Positions 18,982-29,754 are shown, counted from the stretch's first letter. The stretch: DNA of 53,733 nucleotides from Melampsora larici-populina 98AG31 (GCF_000204055.1 NW_006768855.1:175486-229218), one strand, 5' to 3'. The notes: generated by a model not told the origin, from the letters alone. A program made the numbers and translations.

Positions 18982-20672
18982 GGTATTTTCACTATCACCA
19001 TATTCGAAACATGTTTAGACAAGTCAGAACCCCTGGATAAACGATCTGCCGTGTTGTCCTCCAATCTGACGCAGCGTACTTCGATGCAGCTCTGGTCTCC
19101 TATTAGGAGGTCTTGGAGTCTGCTCCACTCTTTGTTCACCATACTATCCCTTGACTTCCCGTTCCTGATGGTGTTTTCGGTGACTGTGTTATCGGTAAGC
19201 ATTAAAAACCTCTTCCCTTCCACGTTCTTTAGGCTCCTCAGCATTATATATCCTAACCTAGCCGCCGCAGTCTCTGCCCAGGTGATTCCCCGCCTTGTTC
19301 CGTCTTCACGTCTGTCCCATGATCGGCATAGTTGGAATTTTGACCAGTGTTTCCCAATGATTATACCAATCCCGTACGTCGTGGACGCGTCGCCTACCCA
19401 CCCTACATTTAATATTTCCAATTTGGGGATCAGCCGACGGGGTATTGCGGAATTGAGGGTGTCTAGCCATAGTCGTAAGTCTGTCATGACCGACTCTGGT
19501 GTAATCCGAGTGGCTGACTTGTGTTTCCATTCTGCCATGTGATGGTAGATGTCCACGGTGTGACAACGCATCTGCGGGAAAATCATGGCTGTGTGGTTCA
19601 GACGAGCTGCGAGGCTCTCAACGCGTTTGAACGAGTGGGTCTTTGACGAAATGAAGTTGGTGAGATCGTCTATTTGTTCTTGTCGCTTTGCGTCGGGTAG
19701 TCTAACTGTTTTATCTTTCCCATTCCATATGAAACCAAGATACTTTTGTTCCTCTGCGAAATCACTTGCCTTCTCTTCATTATCTACTACTCCCATCTCT
19801 TGGCTTAAGGCTGTTATTGAGTCCAGGGTTAAGTCAGAGTCTTTTTTCTTCATGAACATTGTGTCATCTACCCAACGAAAAGCGGCGAGGAGTGGGAAAC
19901 GGCTCAGGATGACCGCCTTCCAAGCGTATGCTACGCGTCCAAAACTGCCGCATCCAGCGACGCCGCCAAAAGTAATCCTGGTGTCCAGCCATACTTGGTC
20001 CTCGAACGCCAGGATCATCAAATACCGCCATTGGTCTGGTGAGGTTGGCACCTGCCGATAAGCCTTGGCCCAGTCAAATATGGCTAACAGCACTTGTTCG
20101 GTTGTTGTGCACAGGAAATCAGCAACCACCTTGAAATTGTCCCAGGTGGTCTTGAAGTCAAGCTTGTTAACCTCTGTGTTCACTGACTTCGCGACGGCAT
20201 TGTCCCGGGGGTATGATAAATCGTTTATTGGACAAGTGGAGCCGTTTCCATTTACCACGGCTCCTATTGGGCTCGTGCAGAAGAAACCGAAATTTCTGTG
20301 AGCCTCTTCTTTGGAGAAAGGGCCTGCCATGCGTCCGGCTCTCAGTTCTAATCTGAAATTTTCCTCGATTTTATCTTTTGCAGCCAGTGCTGATGAGTGG
20401 TTGGGGGGGCAGAAGTATCTGGCACCTGGTAAGGTAGTGTCTCGAATTCCCTGGTCAAAACCTGCCCTCAAACCTACCAGAATGTTGTTTAAGACTGGCA
20501 GGAGGCCTGCCTTTGCAAGTTCTCGTTTCCACACTTGTACGTTCATCTCACATGACGCTCTGGTAGGCCACTTAGGTTGGGTGTGGGGCTGAGTTTTTGG
20601 GTGGTCATCTGGCCTTGTCTCAGGGTGCGGCACCGTAGGTTTTGGCACATCAGGTGCGGATCTGGTAAGCAT
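18945..20672 (-). CDS. reverse transcriptase-RNase H polyprotein of DIRS copy B
   Basis: A 575-residue open frame starts at ATG 20672 (MLTRSAPDVPKP). Reverse transcriptase motifs are PINDLSYP (149-155), motif A LLAIFDWAKAYRQVP with Asp200, motif B TFGGVAGCGSFGRVA (234-248), motif C FRWVDDTMF with Asp269-Asp270, and YLGFIWNG (311-318). RNase H follows with Asp428 (GWVGDAST), Glu467 (TWAE), Asp494 (LTDNT) and Asp543 in TADRLSRG. The enzyme would copy element RNA into DNA and remove the template. The frame is uninterrupted and all catalytic positions are kept, unlike copy A. The recombinase frame follows with a short overlap. Confidence 0.85.
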   Translation of the reverse strand: MLTRSAPDVPKPTVPHPETRPDDHPKTQPHTQPKWPTRASCEMNVQVWKRELAKAGLLPVLNNILVGLRAGFDQGIRDTTLPGARYFCPPNHSSALAAKDKIEENFRLELRAGRMAGPFSKEEAHRNFGFFCTSPIGAVVNGNGSTCPINDLSYPRDNAVAKSVNTEVNKLDFKTTWDNFKVVADFLCTTTEQVLLAIFDWAKAYRQVPTSPDQWRYLMILAFEDQVWLDTRITFGGVAGCGSFGRVAYAWKAVILSRFPLLAAFRWVDDTMFMKKKDSDLTLDSITALSQEMGVVDNEEKASDFAEEQKYLGFIWNGKDKTVRLPDAKRQEQIDDLTNFISSKTHSFKRVESLAARLNHTAMIFPQMRCHTVDIYHHMAEWKHKSATRITPESVMTDLRLWLDTLNSAIPRRLIPKLEILNVGWVGDASTTYGIGIIIGKHWSKFQLCRSWDRREDGTRRGITWAETAAARLGYIMLRSLKNVEGKRFLMLTDNTVTENTIRNGKSRDSMVNKEWSRLQDLLIGDQSCIEVRCVRLEDNTADRLSRGSDLSKHVSNMVIVKIPDNMTPLVTQER

Positions 20673-21510
20673 CAGTCAGACGGGAGGGAGGGTCATGGAT
20701 TTAATTGGTAAGCACTCTCTCTCTTAGTTCTATTATGGTGGTCTGGGGGCTTAGGTTTGACTCTCATCTCGCTTCTGAACAAAGGGATGCTCATGGTCTC
20801 AGAGAGGAGGAACGGTGTGCATGTGATTTCATTTCAGGTACTGCGGCTCACTGGCTTCAACCCTTTTCTTTCCCTTTCCGGCCTTGTGGGCTACGGCTTC
20901 TAGAGGGACTGCGCTTGCGGTGTCTCCCTGGATCGTCTCTGCTACTACGATAGTAGTCTCTATCTTTATCGCCATACCAGTCTCTATACGACCCACAATT
21001 TCTTCCTCTATCATCTTTGCGACGACGGCTACTGCCTCCCTGCCCCCTTTTTGCCTCGGATTTCTCCTCTGGTGTCATTGTTCTCCATTTGGCTGATGGT
21101 ATCCACGAAGCGTTTCTCGTGTCTGTTGTGCCTGGTTGGATCTTTGCCCTCACGGGTTCTGGGGTGTACACGTGTTTCTTGGATGAGGTCGTTGAAGTGG
21201 ATGGTCGTGGGAGGCCGGACAGGGGATTTATGTGAGCAAGTGGACCGTTTGTGGCGTAGGAGTTGGTTTGGTAAGCTCTTTCTTGCCGGGAATCTGCGGT
21301 GATTCGGGCATCCTCAAAAATTGCTGACTGGATCTTGCTGAAATTACGGATCCAATTGTCAACGGTGTCTCTCATTACACCCTGGCGTATCAAGCGACAA
21401 TAACGCAACGCAACCATCCATCCATAATTTTCACGTAAGTCCATCACTACTCGTTGATGGCCTTTGAACCGTTCCGCTAAGGTGATCCACCCCTCTGCTG
21501 CCACGTATTT

Positions 21511-22452
21511 TGTGAGCTACTAGCTTCTTTTAGGCTAGCAAATCACTAAGGAAAGTGTATAAACTTGTAGGGATTATGATCTACAAAGTTAAAGGGCGGA
21601 GAAATAAGGTTCAGGCTCTATACTTGTAACAAACAAGTATAGACTGCAGTTAGAGGACCTTTAAAGAAAGGCTTTTCAGCTATTTGGGTGAGGTTTTTAC
21701 TATTATCAATAGTAGAAAACCGTGCACTGAATCTTCAGTGACTTACACTTAATCAATTATCTTTCTGCTAGAAATAAATTGATTAAGAACACTAAGTTCT
21801 TTTATAGTGTTTTAGTACTTTACACTCTGACTAATAGAGGTACTACGCAGGTTTAAAGTTTCTTGATCTGATTAAATCCCAAATCAGATCAAGCAGCACT
21901 TAAGGACTACCTCCTTTATAGTTTGATTCCACAAATGGTAATCAACAACTATTACAAAAACTGTGACTAAGACCAGTCACAGTAAAGTGGGGAAATAGGA
22001 ACCACAAGACAAAGATAACAATCACAAATAAGATAGTAAAGTTTCACTCTACTGAAAGCTTATAATCTAGTTGGTGATGAGGTTTTATTGTATAATAAAA
22101 GTGTTAAAGATGTAATGTGATGATGATTCTGAATTTCGCATATTCAAGGTTTTTATAGTCTGGAGTTTGAAAATCCTATGCGCACAATTTGTGGTTCCAA
22201 GGTTAGGTTTATACTACATATTAGTATTGACCTATCTACTTGGTTACATACATGTTACATGTGTGTAATGTATGTAATCTTTTAGGAAATGTAAAGTCGT
22301 GTACTCACACAGTCTTTTACATAAGTTTTACATGTGTTACATATGTTAATTCATATGTAATTTGACTCTTGAAACTGAGTCTGAGTTGTAATTATTGGAA
22401 TTATTGTTATTTGTCAGCCTATGGTACTATGGTTTAGTACTCAGGGCTGACA
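21511..22452 (+). mobile_element. solo LTR 1 (942 bp) inside DIRS gag
   Basis: The element starts TGTGAGCTACTAGC and ends AGGGCTGACA, with the canonical TG...CA ends. It is flanked by TATTT (21506-21510) and TACTT (22453-22457), a 5-bp target duplication with one C-to-T change. No internal retrotransposon genes are present, so it is a solo LTR left by recombination. Close relatives are at 28808-29754 and 40033-45216. Confidence 0.85.
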
Positions 22453-23239
22453 TACTTGATGAACAGAGCGATGCTGTCGATCCAGTCTTCAAACTGCATC
22501 GTAAGCTCTTCCGGCGGGGGTTGGCCCCCATAAACTCGTAGGGCTGCACTTCCCTCATCAATTTGGGATTCTGTTGGTGCCTTCCTTCGGCTCCACTCGC
22601 GTTGGTCGTCGATCAGGAAAAACTTGTTGAAGACCGTGAGTGGAATGTAGGATTTAAAGGTCTTCAACCAGTGTGTGAGTACAGGAGACAAGGAGGTCAG
22701 ACCCTTTGCCATCTCTTCTGACTCGTTTGCAACCAACCAGCATCCGTTTTCGATTACGTCTACGTTCCGTAGCACTAACCGTCCTTTCCTTGTCGCTAGG
22801 AGAGTATTGATTTGCTCTGCTTTGTCTTTGTCTTCCTGTGTTTGTGTCAGATGACGATTGTGGTCGGGTTGTGGAGACGGGTGTGGATGTGGGGTCATCA
22901 CTCTAGTATCGCTGGTGTGGTGAGATTGATAAGGTGGTCGTTGGTGGGAGAGAGCAGGCACGGCGTGTGACAGGACTGGAGCTTGGGAAGGTGTGAGATG
23001 ACCGGCTGTTGTGTGTTGGGCGTGTCCGGTGTGGCCTGGTGCACGACTTCTGGGGAGGGCGTCGATTCTGGTGCGTTTTACTAAAGGAGCATCGTCTACG
23101 CTGTCGGCGGATGATGACAGGTTATATGGTCGGGATCTCGCCAGGCCGCTTCCACTTGCTACCGGTACCCTGTCGCCTTCTTCATTTATCACGCTGCTCG
23201 CTCCTTGTGCCGTTATGTAGTCTAGGAGTGCACGGGCCT

Positions 23240-23592
23240 CTGCGTGTCAACCAACGTCAAACAAGTACAATACTCAATCGTTGGGGTTGGTGGGGCTGGC
23301 ATAGCGAGGGTCTGGGATCATTGTAAACATGTCAGAAACTCGTTGATCATGTTCGCCCCTCTTGGGTATCTTGCTGAACACAACTTCCGCTCCCCCTCTG
23401 CACAGGGATCATGGAGGGCATCACTTTTGTGGCGCACCCCCCTAGTCAAGGGACCATGGGTCTCATCTCGTCCTGGGATCATGAGCCTTCGGCTCCCCAC
23501 AAGTACAGATTCGGTTGTGCATGGAGAGGTGGTTCTAGGCTTGTCTTGATTCTGGGGGGGAGAGATTGTGATAAAAAAATTTAAATTCTTAC
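23240..23592 (-). other. spliceosomal intron in DIRS gag (position shared with copy A)
   Basis: The donor CCAG|GTAAGAAT and acceptor GACACGCAG|AGG give an in-frame join reading SQPEARALLDY. Copy A has a donor (G|GTGAGC at 9652) and acceptor (GAGCAG at 9941-9943) whose join reads ...EAIALLDH at the same place. The intron sequences themselves are diverged. I infer a functional intron because the open frame and the homology both need it. Confidence 0.6.
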
Positions 23593-23959
23593 CTGGCTGT
23601 GACCAGGTTGACTGCCTCTTGAGGGAAGGGGTTGGGCTGGTGTTGTCTTCAGCTCTTTCCTTTCCTTTCCCTGGTGGAGGGGCCCGTGAGGCCTCGTCTT
23701 CCCTATCCGAATTGATTAAAGGTCCTTGAAGGATCTCTGCCGCATCGTCAATCAATTGATCTATCTCGTCCTGTGCCATTGGTTCCCCGTCTAGCGCGTC
23801 GGAATCGCGGTTGCCCTTTGTGTTTCTGTGGGGAGTTTTGAGAGGGGGTCCTGGAGGTTGTCCCAGGGCAACCAATCTTGATCTTGTGAGTGTGAGCTCA
23901 GCTGCACGTTGCGCTGCTTGCCTCATTGTGTTTTCCATTAAAAGCAAAAAGAAATACAC

Positions 23960-24337
23960 AACCTTGTGCGTTGTGTGCTGGGCGGATGAGGAGTCTTGGT
24001 GAGGGATTGTGAGAGATCTTTTTGATCGGCTGAGGGTGAAAGATTTCTACTCTGTGCATGGGCAGAGTGAAAAGTTTTGCTCTGCCAACAGATCTTTCAC
24101 AGGTGCCAATTACAAACCTCACAAGTCCCTCATGGACGTGTGAAACACCTGTGTTATGGTGGTTCAATTCAGGAATATAACTTTTGAATATAAATTGGAA
24201 ATACAAAAACCTCAGTCATGGTAATGACTAAAACAGCACATTCTTTTGCATGAGTCATGATAGCCAGAAGCAGAATGTACATTTACTTTCTTATTTGTTT
24301 CTGTCATTCATTTGAGAGAGATGAGTTAATAATTCAA
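23960..24337 (-). other. 5' leader region of DIRS copy B
   Basis: The stretch contains the 19-bp motif shared with copy A (24146-24164) and, further out, a piece similar to the tandem repeats at 16.8-17.3 kb. No gene is seen. The true 5' terminus of the element probably lies here. Confidence 0.4.
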
Positions 24338-24339
24338 TC

Positions 24340-25623
24340 AAAACAGTTCACCAGATGAGTAATCAAAATTCTGATCCATTCGAATTTTATTTTGGTTCAT
24401 ACGTATAAGTAAATGATCATTGTAGAAATTGCGCGCTTTGAACATTAGGTCCATAGCAATTCCAAATTGAATACCCCATTTGACAAGTTGTTCAACATCC
24501 AAAATTCCTGGATACAGGAACTTTTCAAACGAGTTGATGTGATGCGGACGCAAGATATCCATCACCTCTTTGATATTGCTTGGTGCGATTGAAGCATATA
24601 GCATATAGCATATAATCGGTGAGATGTAACTTTCCGCGTAAGAGATCCACGGTGTGATGATTGAGTGAAATCTTTGTTCCTTGAAACGCCTTGTACACTG
24701 TGTGCGGAGTGGGTTCCACTTCATCGATCTTGACATGAATCATGAATGGGCACACAGTACACATTTGTTATGTATTTCAATTTCAAGCAAAGATAATAAG
24801 ACCATTTTGAAAAAGAACATCCATAGGACTTACAGCGTCCAATGAAACCGGATCATCTGAGCCCGAGCGTATAATTGTGCACTTCTTGCCCCTCTTAAAC
24901 ACCTGGCAAGTGTTGAATTCGCCCAGAACGTCAACCAACAGAGCTCGAGAGAGGCTGGAACATGACAGGATAAAAAAAAAGAAACTGAAGGACATACAGG
25001 CGCTGAAACCAAAGGTTCCTTGGGGGGATCTATCATGGTTACAATGAAACCAGCCCCCTTTGTGCCTTTTCCTCTGACTTCTTGAAAAAACAAATCTAAT
25101 GCCTCATCGCACCACACCAGGCAATTACAATCCCGGCAATAATTTTCATTGGTGTCGATATACATGTTGATTGTGACGAGGCTGTTCTCATCAGCGTTAC
25201 TCAAAAGCGCACTATTGTGGTTTCCGACTGAGTCCGGATCAATCTTGTCAGCAAGTAAGAACAGGATATTCTTCAAATTTTCCAAAGAATGTTTGCTGAT
25301 ATCAAACACTTTCTTGGTCACAGGAATGGCAAAGCAAAGGATATCTGGAAGTACATGACCACGAGAGTTGTTCGATTTATAAAACCAAAAGTCCGTTGAG
25401 GTCTTATTGGGTGAGTAAAGATGGAACTCAACTTTTAAATTAAAGTCCTTATTGGCGGCAATTGGCATGCTTGTGTTGACTAATTGCGCCTTGTAGGTCT
25501 CTTTGATGTATAACTCGGGTTGCTCAGGTGGTTGGCTTTCAGGATACATGCTGCGTTCCGGACTGAAGGTAATATTTGGTCAGTGATCTTCTTCACAAAC
25601 ATTGGGGTTTACAAAACACTTAC
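24340..25623 (-). CDS. spliced gene of unknown function (rust-type), minus strand
   Basis: A likely 5' non-coding exon ends at AC|GTAAGT (25623), and an acceptor CTTCAG near 25568 precedes the ATG at 25549 (MYPESQPPEQPELYI). Exon 1 runs to about 24998 (donor GTATGT). A second segment (from 24954) encodes LSRALLVDVLGEFNTCQVFK and ends at a GTAAGT donor near 24837. A last segment to about 24340 includes ISYAESYISPIICYMLYAS and FEKFLYPGILDVEQLVKWG. Exon 1 has CRDCNCLVW, a possible metal or disulphide site. Exon phases 1 to 2 do not match perfectly, so either a boundary is misplaced or there is a 1-nt change. I do not recognise the family. A divergent gene starts about 450 bp away. Confidence 0.45.
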
Positions 25624-26080
25624 GTCCGTTTCACACGCTGATAATAATTGTGACAGGCCAAAGTCCTTTCTTTCGAAGTTGTGGTGCGAGGGTTAATTAT
25701 TATGATGGATCAAAAGAAAAAAATAGCAAACAAGGACCAAAACGAAAGCGGAAAGCAGAAGGCCACTTTTGCACTTGGGAGGAGAAGGACAAAAAATTGC
25801 TAAGTCCCTTTTCAATGGCAAAAGGAATCAAACCGGTGTGTCAGCAATTCCAATCGCAGGCCTGTCTTGGTGTTTGAACTGACTTGTGATTGCTCTCTGA
25901 CGTCGAAAGCACTTCTTTGTTTCAATTCTTTTTAGCGCCAGAGTCAAAGTGGCGAGCCAGCCAAGGTGAGTGAACCAGTTCTTTCCTTCTTGTTTTCTTT
26001 TTTTCAAAAGTCTTTCCTCTTAACAACGTCCCAACATGCGGCCAGTCATCTTTCAATCCCCAGCATCCAACTATGACCGA
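25624..26080. promoter_or_regulatory. shared upstream region of two divergent genes
   Basis: The minus gene's first non-coding exon and the plus gene's start (ATG at 26081) face away from each other across this interval. A bidirectional control region is therefore plausible. No defined promoter element was identified. Confidence 0.3.
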
Positions 26081-27919
26081 ATGAACTCAACACCAAATCC
26101 TTGAGTGTGTCACGCCTCAATGGCCTTTGTCTTTGAGTCCAATCACCCTCAACAAACCCCCCTGAACCTCAGGTCCCAAGCAGGCCAGAATGACCTTGAA
26201 CCCAGCGGGGAGCCTAACTACAGAGACGTGTTAGACGATGAACCGCCAAGCACCTCTGATACCTTACAAAGAGGACGGGAAGAGGGTCATCTCAACCATC
26301 NNNNNNNNNNNNNNNNNNNNNNNNNNNNNNNNNNNNNNNNNNNNNNNNNNNNNNNNNNNNNNNNNNNNNNNNNNNNNNNNNNNNNNNNNNNNNNNNNNNN
26401 NNNNNNNNNNNNNNNNNNNNNNNNNNNNNNNNNNNNNNNNNNNNNNNNNNNNNNNNNNNNNNNNNNNNNNNNNNNNNNNNNNNNNNNNNNNNNNNNNNNN
26501 NNNNNNNNNNNNNNNNNNNNNNNNNNNNNNNNNNNNNNNNNNNNNNNNNNNNNNNNNNNNNNNNNNNNNNNNNNNNNNNNNNNNNNNNNNNNNNNNNNNN
26601 NNNNNNNNNNNNNNNNNNNNNNNNNNNNNNNNNNNNNNNNNNNNNNNNNNNNNNNNNNNNNNNNNNNNNNNNNNNNNNNNNNNNNNNNNNNNNNNNNNNN
26701 NNNNNNNNNNNNNNNNNNNNNNNNNNNNNNNNNNNNNNNNNNNNNNNNNNNNNNNNNNNNNNNNNNNNNNNNNNNNNNNNNNNNNNNNNNNNNNNNNNNN
26801 NNNNNNNNNNNNNNNNNNNNNNNNNNNNNNNNNNNNNNNNNNNNNNNNNNNNNNNNNNNNNNNNNNNNNNNNNNNNNNNNNNNNNNNNNNNNNNGTTAGG
26901 TCGTCAAGTTGTTGTGCGACTGAACAGTGCGATGTGGACAAGATATTTCAGGTAAGGATGAGTTGCGTATTGAATTAGGCAGTTAACGAAGCTGAGCTGA
27001 TTGCTACATTCTGCATGTAGCAACGAAGTCCTTTAGGACATGAAATTGCCACAATCTGTCTTTATTGCTCCCAGATCACTAGGCTCAAAAACGCCATCCA
27101 CGCTTTCAAGACTACCAACACCACCGCCAACCATCAACCACCACGTGAACCAGCTCACAAGTGGCAAGGCAGCGATGGTGTTTGAGTAAGGATGAACCAA
27201 CTTCCTATTACATACAAGATTAAGCTTACTTACAAGTGGTTTGAAGACATTCATCCGGGAACAGATCAAAGAAGCCCTGGTGTACAGTTCCATACAGGCA
27301 TATGCAACCAATTTTACCACCAACAACGAGCCCATTCTTGATTCACTTGAGAATCACATTGTAGTAAGTGACTGTTGGTTAAAAAATATTATTTACCAAA
27401 GCTGATCACCAAACCATCATAGAATAAATTGATGACAGAGACCACCAAGGTACCAGATTACATCCTGCCTGAAGATTTTCGAAAGAGTGATCCCACGGCG
27501 GACACGTCAGTGCGCAAGGTCATTGAAGAGATAGCAAAGACCAAGAGGTGTAAATTTCAGGATCCGGTGAGTTGATATGCTTGAGAAATCCTTTATTCAT
27601 CAACACCTTAACTGACCTCGTCAGTGTTTGACGTGCAGCTCCTTCTGCACATCAAAGACCCAGCTTTGAATTCCGAGTCGCCGGATTTGTACAACTTAAT
27701 GTACGAGTTGATTCAGAACCGCCCTAGGACTTACCGCAAAACACCACCTGAGGTGTGGGGCCACACGTCCGTTGCAGACAAATGAAGAATTGCGCTTTTG
27801 GTGAGCTGTCTGTAGACATTCAGAGCCATTACATAGCGGGCTCACTATCTTAATCTTTAATGTAGCGGCTCGAGGGCACCATCTTCCTCCTTTATGGAAT
27901 ACATAGAGCGCCATACTGA
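26081..27919 (+). pseudogene. spliced gene of unknown function (rust-type), plus strand, with assembly gap and two in-frame TGA codons
   Basis: The frame starts MNSTPNP, then TGA, then VCHASMAFVFESNHPQQTP up to the N gap. After the gap, exons join in frame: GRQVVVRLNSAMWTRYF (to 26951); SLGSKTPSTLSRLPTPPP (from 27075); DGLKTFIREQIKEALVYSS (about 27239-27361); NKLMTETTKVPDYILPEDF (about 27421-27568); LLLHIKDPALNSESPDLYNL (from about 27640); and, after another in-frame TGA near 27782, RLEGTIFLLYGIHRAPY. All introns have GT(A/G)AG-like donors and AG acceptors. The consistent frame across six junctions shows a real gene; both stops could come from CGA. I do not recognise the family. Confidence 0.5.
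26301..26894. other. assembly gap (594 N)
   Basis: The bases are unknown. The gap lies within the plus-strand gene 26081-27919, so its first exons cannot be read completely. Confidence 1.
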
Positions 27920-28060
27920 CACATGATTAGCACTACATTTACATACATGTTTTTTGCAATCCAAACTCAGCCGTACACCGAGCTGTGTACTACATGAGTC
28001 GGACTGACACAATAGAATTCTCTATTTCACTACACAAACCATGAATGTCAGTATGGTGAT
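27911..28060. repeat. inverted-repeat element, possible MITE
   Basis: CCATACTGACACATG near 27911 is matched in inverted orientation by CATGAATGTCAGTATGG near 28042-28058. Further related words (GACATACTGACTAA; GGCAGTATGCC) follow to 28140. No clear target duplication is visible. It abuts the end of the preceding gene. Confidence 0.4.
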
Positions 28061-28366
28061 CCCCTTAGTGGCAAGCGGTACATCTAGTGACATACTGACT
28101 AATAAGGTTCTTATTCCTTATTATAGTGGCAGTATGCCTACCACCTATCTACCCCCACTGACACTTAGGTCACCTGTTTTTGTTTATCTCATCAACCTGT
28201 ATGTATGGGCAATGCCATCCCCCTAAATGTAGAATATCACATGCCTACACTTTCTACTAGTTATCGTGCATTTCTCTAGGTTCATCACAACATAAACAAA
28301 CTTTCAAAGCTTGACTGAATCAATCACTATTATCATCGTTTTACCAACCCTACAGATCACTACACA
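28061..28366. other. spacer, nothing recognised
   Basis: This is short AT-rich spacer before the next gene. It includes the extra ACTGAC words mentioned for the preceding repeat. Confidence 0.4.
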
Positions 28367-28807
28367 ATGTCTTTGATTTGTAAAATCTGTAACAGTCTTT
28401 CAATGGACGCAACAATTGAGGGTCCTTGTAGGCCTTGTATTATCAAACTTATCAATGTCAACTGTGATCCCCCCTCATTGTCTATAACCGCTCAGCAATC
28501 CACTTCAAGTACTGGCAACCATGCATTTCAACTGCATCAGTCAGCTACAGCCCAGAAACAAGACTCAATGATACTACGTAACAAATTCTCACAAGCAAAA
28601 TCATTGGAACATCAAGGGCTATCTGAACCTCCGAAAAAGTCAAATCCACCACCACCTATCCTCACCCATTACAACTTCAATGCTCGGATGAATATGTATC
28701 TTAAAGGGAAAATAACTACAAAATCCTTACCAGCACAAGCAAAATCTTTCAAATTATTGATTGTATTGACTGAATCTACAGGTGAACTATATGACCGAGT
28801 TGCTTCT

Positions 28808-29754
28808 TGTGAGCTACTAGCGTCTTTTGGGCTAGTAAACCACTAAAGATAAGGTTGGATTAATAAACTAAGTTTATTAGGCGCGGGGAAACCTTATTTT
28901 AAGTTTCAAAACAAGGTTAACTAAGAAGTAGTGTGATCAAATCAGCACTGACTTCAGTTAAGTGACCTTTTAACAAAGGGTTTTGGATGCAAATCCGGGA
29001 ATTAATGCAAGACAATGGGCTTCTAGCAGGATGTAGAGTGGAAACTACAGTCTAGTTTCGTGCCCAAGCTGACAACACTCTACTCTAGAGTTTGTTAATC
29101 AAGGGAAATATCACCTAGTGATATTTGAAGTTCTTTAAACTCTGAACACAGAGGAGCTCCCGTGAATTTAGAGTTTCTCAAGTTATTGAATTCCCTTAAT
29201 AACTTGAGCAATACTACAAGGATCACCTCCTGAATGAAGTCTTCAAAAGAACTTCTACAAACTACAATAGTAATAATCAATAAGAGAAATATATAATGTC
29301 TAACAAATGAGGACAAGAACTCTATTTATCTGATTGATGGATTTATTGATAATTTGTTCTAAAGTAATGATGATGATGGATTTTCCTGGCGGGTCAGAGA
29401 GCTCTTTATATACTCAAAACCCTGAAAATCCTTTATGTACAACTTGTGGTTTGATTACATACTCATTTGACGTATGTAATCATGAATTTTAATTATTTAG
29501 TTTATTATCTGATTACACACATGTGTAAATCTTGTGTTACTCATGTGATGCGCACTTGTGAAAGGCAGTCTTACATAATGCAACCTTTTGGTCACATTTA
29601 CACGTATCTACATATGTAATTTCATATGTAACTATATGTAATTACATATGTACTTGGCTCTTGAAACTGAGCCATGAGTTGTACTTATTATTTTTGTTAT
29701 TTTATAGTTATTTAGGCAGCCCTTTGGTACTAGTAATAGGGCTCGGGGCTGACA
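28808..29754 (+). mobile_element. solo LTR 2 (947 bp), perfect 5-bp duplication CTTCT
   Basis: It starts TGTGAGCTACTAGCG and ends GGGGCTGACA. CTTCT is present at both 28803-28807 and 29755-29759. It shares ends and internal order with solo LTR 1. It lies inside an exon and its removal restores the host frame. Confidence 0.9.

Larger units (their letters stand above)
20857..23938 (-). pseudogene. DIRS gag-like ORF1 of copy B, split by a solo LTR
   Basis: Exon 1 (23938-23593) starts MENTMRQAAQRAAEL and ends at CCAG|GTAAGA. Exon 2 begins at 23239 after CGCAG and reads EARALLDYITAQG, then the gag core LSPVLTHWLKTFKSYIPLTV and MQFEDWIDSIALFIKYV. There it is cut by the solo LTR (21511-22452). It resumes at 21505 with AAEGWITLAERFKGHQRVV and ends in an Arg/Ser tail (RHRKRSPSRSRSPQGRKGKE). 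Removing the LTR and one 5-bp duplicate restores the frame seen in copy A. Gag presumably forms the ribonucleoprotein. The insertion makes this copy unable to express full-length gag. Confidence 0.75.
17339..24230 (-). mobile_element. DIRS-like tyrosine-recombinase retroelement copy B
   Basis: Reading on the minus strand the order is 5' motif (24164-24146), gag with intron, RT-RNase H, tyrosine recombinase, hairpin array. This RT-RH-YR order defines DIRS-like (YR) retroelements, which integrate with a recombinase instead of an integrase. The polymerase and recombinase frames are open, so this copy is the least damaged in the window. Its gag is split by a solo LTR at 21511-22452. Exact termini were not identified; the tandem repeats at 16843-17275 may belong to it. 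Confidence 0.7.

Noticed and set aside
19306..20592. Plus-strand open frames opposite the DIRS polymerase
   Set aside because: They are antisense shadows of the minus-strand polymerase, which has all RT and RNase H motifs.
21511..22452. Full-length LTR retrotransposon
   Set aside because: There is only one LTR and no gag or pol between two LTRs, so it is a solo LTR. The same holds for 28808-29754 and 40033-45216.
26105..26978. Long open frames spanning the N run
   Set aside because: They are artefacts of unknown bases having no stop codons. Only the few codons outside the gap are informative.
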